The position numbers and the translations under genes are program-made. From an uncultured Clostridia bacterium (lineage in GTDB: Bacteria; Bacillota; Clostridia; Oscillospirales; CAG-272), in assembly GCA_937934385.1 (NCBI GenBank), contig CALGZV010000038.1, positions 1 to 6,572 on the forward strand: 6,572 bases of DNA, read 5' to 3'. The notes under the pieces were generated by a model. It saw only the letters and a program-made list of their open reading frames with translations, was not told where the DNA came from and ran no database searches. The first letter of the stretch is position 1; every line of letters starts with the position of its first letter. Positions 5,889-6,572 of the stretch are shown here, piece by piece.

Positions 5889-6572
5889 TTGAAAAAAAGA
5901 CTTTCCCGATATAATCCAACATCAGAAAACATTTTACAAAATGAAAAAAACAGAAAAAATATCGGAAATGGGCTAAATGACATTAACGGTATTACCGTAT
6001 GCGGTACCATACTTAAAGGGGTAGGCGGAATATACTCCGTTTACAGCGACGGAATCACATATTCATGTCAGGCGCGCGGTTTGTTCAGACATGAAAAGAT
6101 AAAGCCGCTTCCGGGAGACAGCGTAAATATACTTGCAAGAAAAGACGGCGTTATAAAAAACGAGGATGACGGAGGAGACGGGATTATAAAAGAAATACTT
6201 CCAAGAAAAAACTCGCTTATCAGACCGCCTCTCGCCAATATAGACAATCTTTTTGTGATAATCGCTTCCGCGTATCCCGATCCTTCTACCGTTATTGCAG
6301 ATAAGCTGATAACTATTGCGGAATTCAACGGAATCGAGCCGATCATAATTATATCAAAATCAGACCTTGCTCCCGATTCGGCTGCTCATACATCTGATAT
6401 ATACAGAAAATGCGGTTTTAACGTTTTTGTTACAAGCTCCGAAAAAAAAGAAGGAATCGGCGGGCTTCGGAATTTTATAATCGAAAAATGCGGCAATTCC
6501 GTAAATACATTTGCCGGAGTTTCAGGTGCCGGAAAATCAACTCTTATGAATGTACTTGGAGGTATTCATCAA
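5889..6572 (+). CDS. rsgA: Ribosome small subunit-dependent GTPase A, RsgA (3' truncated by window)
   Basis: The frame is open from TTG 5889 to the window end (228 codons). RsgA is a circularly permuted GTPase that acts in late 30S subunit assembly. The OB-fold begins at GTILKGVGGIYSV (39-51) and includes CQARGLFRHEKIKPLPGD. The GTPase domain begins at SLIRPPLANIDNLFVIIAS, followed by the G4 motif as SKSD (156-159, usually NKxD), then the G5-like TSS and the P-loop GVSGAGKST (210-218). G4 before G1 is the hallmark of the permutation. The switch regions and C-terminal zinc-binding domain lie outside the window. No in-frame ATG exists before the OB-fold, and TTG 5889 is the first usable start; AAAAGG at 5870-5875 is 13 bases away, longer than ideal. 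It adds about 38 polar residues rich in Asn, Lys and Glu, recalling the N-terminal arm of some RsgA proteins. Confidence 0.87.
   Translation, partial: MKKRLSRYNPTSENILQNEKNRKNIGNGLNDINGITVCGTILKGVGGIYSVYSDGITYSCQARGLFRHEKIKPLPGDSVNILARKDGVIKNEDDGGDGIIKEILPRKNSLIRPPLANIDNLFVIIASAYPDPSTVIADKLITIAEFNGIEPIIIISKSDLAPDSAAHTSDIYRKCGFNVFVTSSEKKEGIGGLRNFIIEKCGNSVNTFAGVSGAGKSTLMNVLGGIHQ

Noticed and set aside
5941..5976. Short 11-codon frame ATG 5941 to TAA 5976 before the RsgA OB-fold, as a leader peptide
   Set aside because: No ribosome binding site, and it overlaps the open rsgA frame beginning at TTG 5889; it is probably an out-of-frame shadow.
6068..6346. 92-codon open frame on the - strand within rsgA
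   Set aside because: Antisense to clear RsgA coding sequence, low-complexity Ser/Ile/Phe translation, no family resemblance.

Overview
The window reads as chromosomal DNA of an endospore-forming, low-to-moderate GC member of the Firmicutes, most likely an uncultured-type Clostridia (Eubacteriales / Oscillospirales-like). The basis is a SpoVAF/GerA-type spore germination protein, a Methyltransf_32 protein of the form common in Clostridia, a serine hydrolase with the GNPWVWR signature, heavy use of ATA for isoleucine, and frequent TTG/GTG starts. It looks like ordinary core/accessory chromosome. I see no mobile element, CRISPR array, tRNA or rRNA, and no gene-free stretch over 300 bases; the longest gaps are 4888-5027 and 5766-5888.

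Positions 1-2228 (+ strand) hold the end of a MoxR-type AAA+ ATPase gene, a DUF58 protein gene overlapping it by 4 bases (ATGA), and a small two-helix membrane protein whose C-terminal third resembles DUF4129. This is the well-known MoxR-DUF58-(transglutaminase/DUF4129) cluster, with the third partner reduced to an anchor plus the DUF4129-like tail and no transglutaminase domain inside the window. An AT-rich inverted repeat (2241-2267) separates it from a SAM-dependent methyltransferase gene (2327-3511, + strand; alternative TTG start at 2261).

The methyltransferase gene converges, with only two bases between stop codons, on a - strand gene for a SpoVAF-family spore germination protein (3514-4887). 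Its probable start is a GTG at 4887, with good ribosome binding sites and a sigma-G-like promoter just upstream, rather than the TTG at 4917. It stands alone, away from other spoVA genes.

The divergent intergenic region leads to a + strand alpha/beta hydrolase gene (5028-5765) that has a hairpin just before its ribosome binding site and an intrinsic-terminator-like hairpin after it (5792-5817). The window ends inside rsgA (5889 onward), the circularly permuted GTPase of 30S subunit maturation, cut off just after its P-loop. Its only usable in-frame start is a TTG that gives a long polar N-terminal arm.

No wholly new system is evident. The most unusual items are the transglutaminase-less DUF4129 partner, the charged tail on the DUF58 protein, the orphan spoVAF with its candidate forespore promoter, and the uncharacterised hydrolase.
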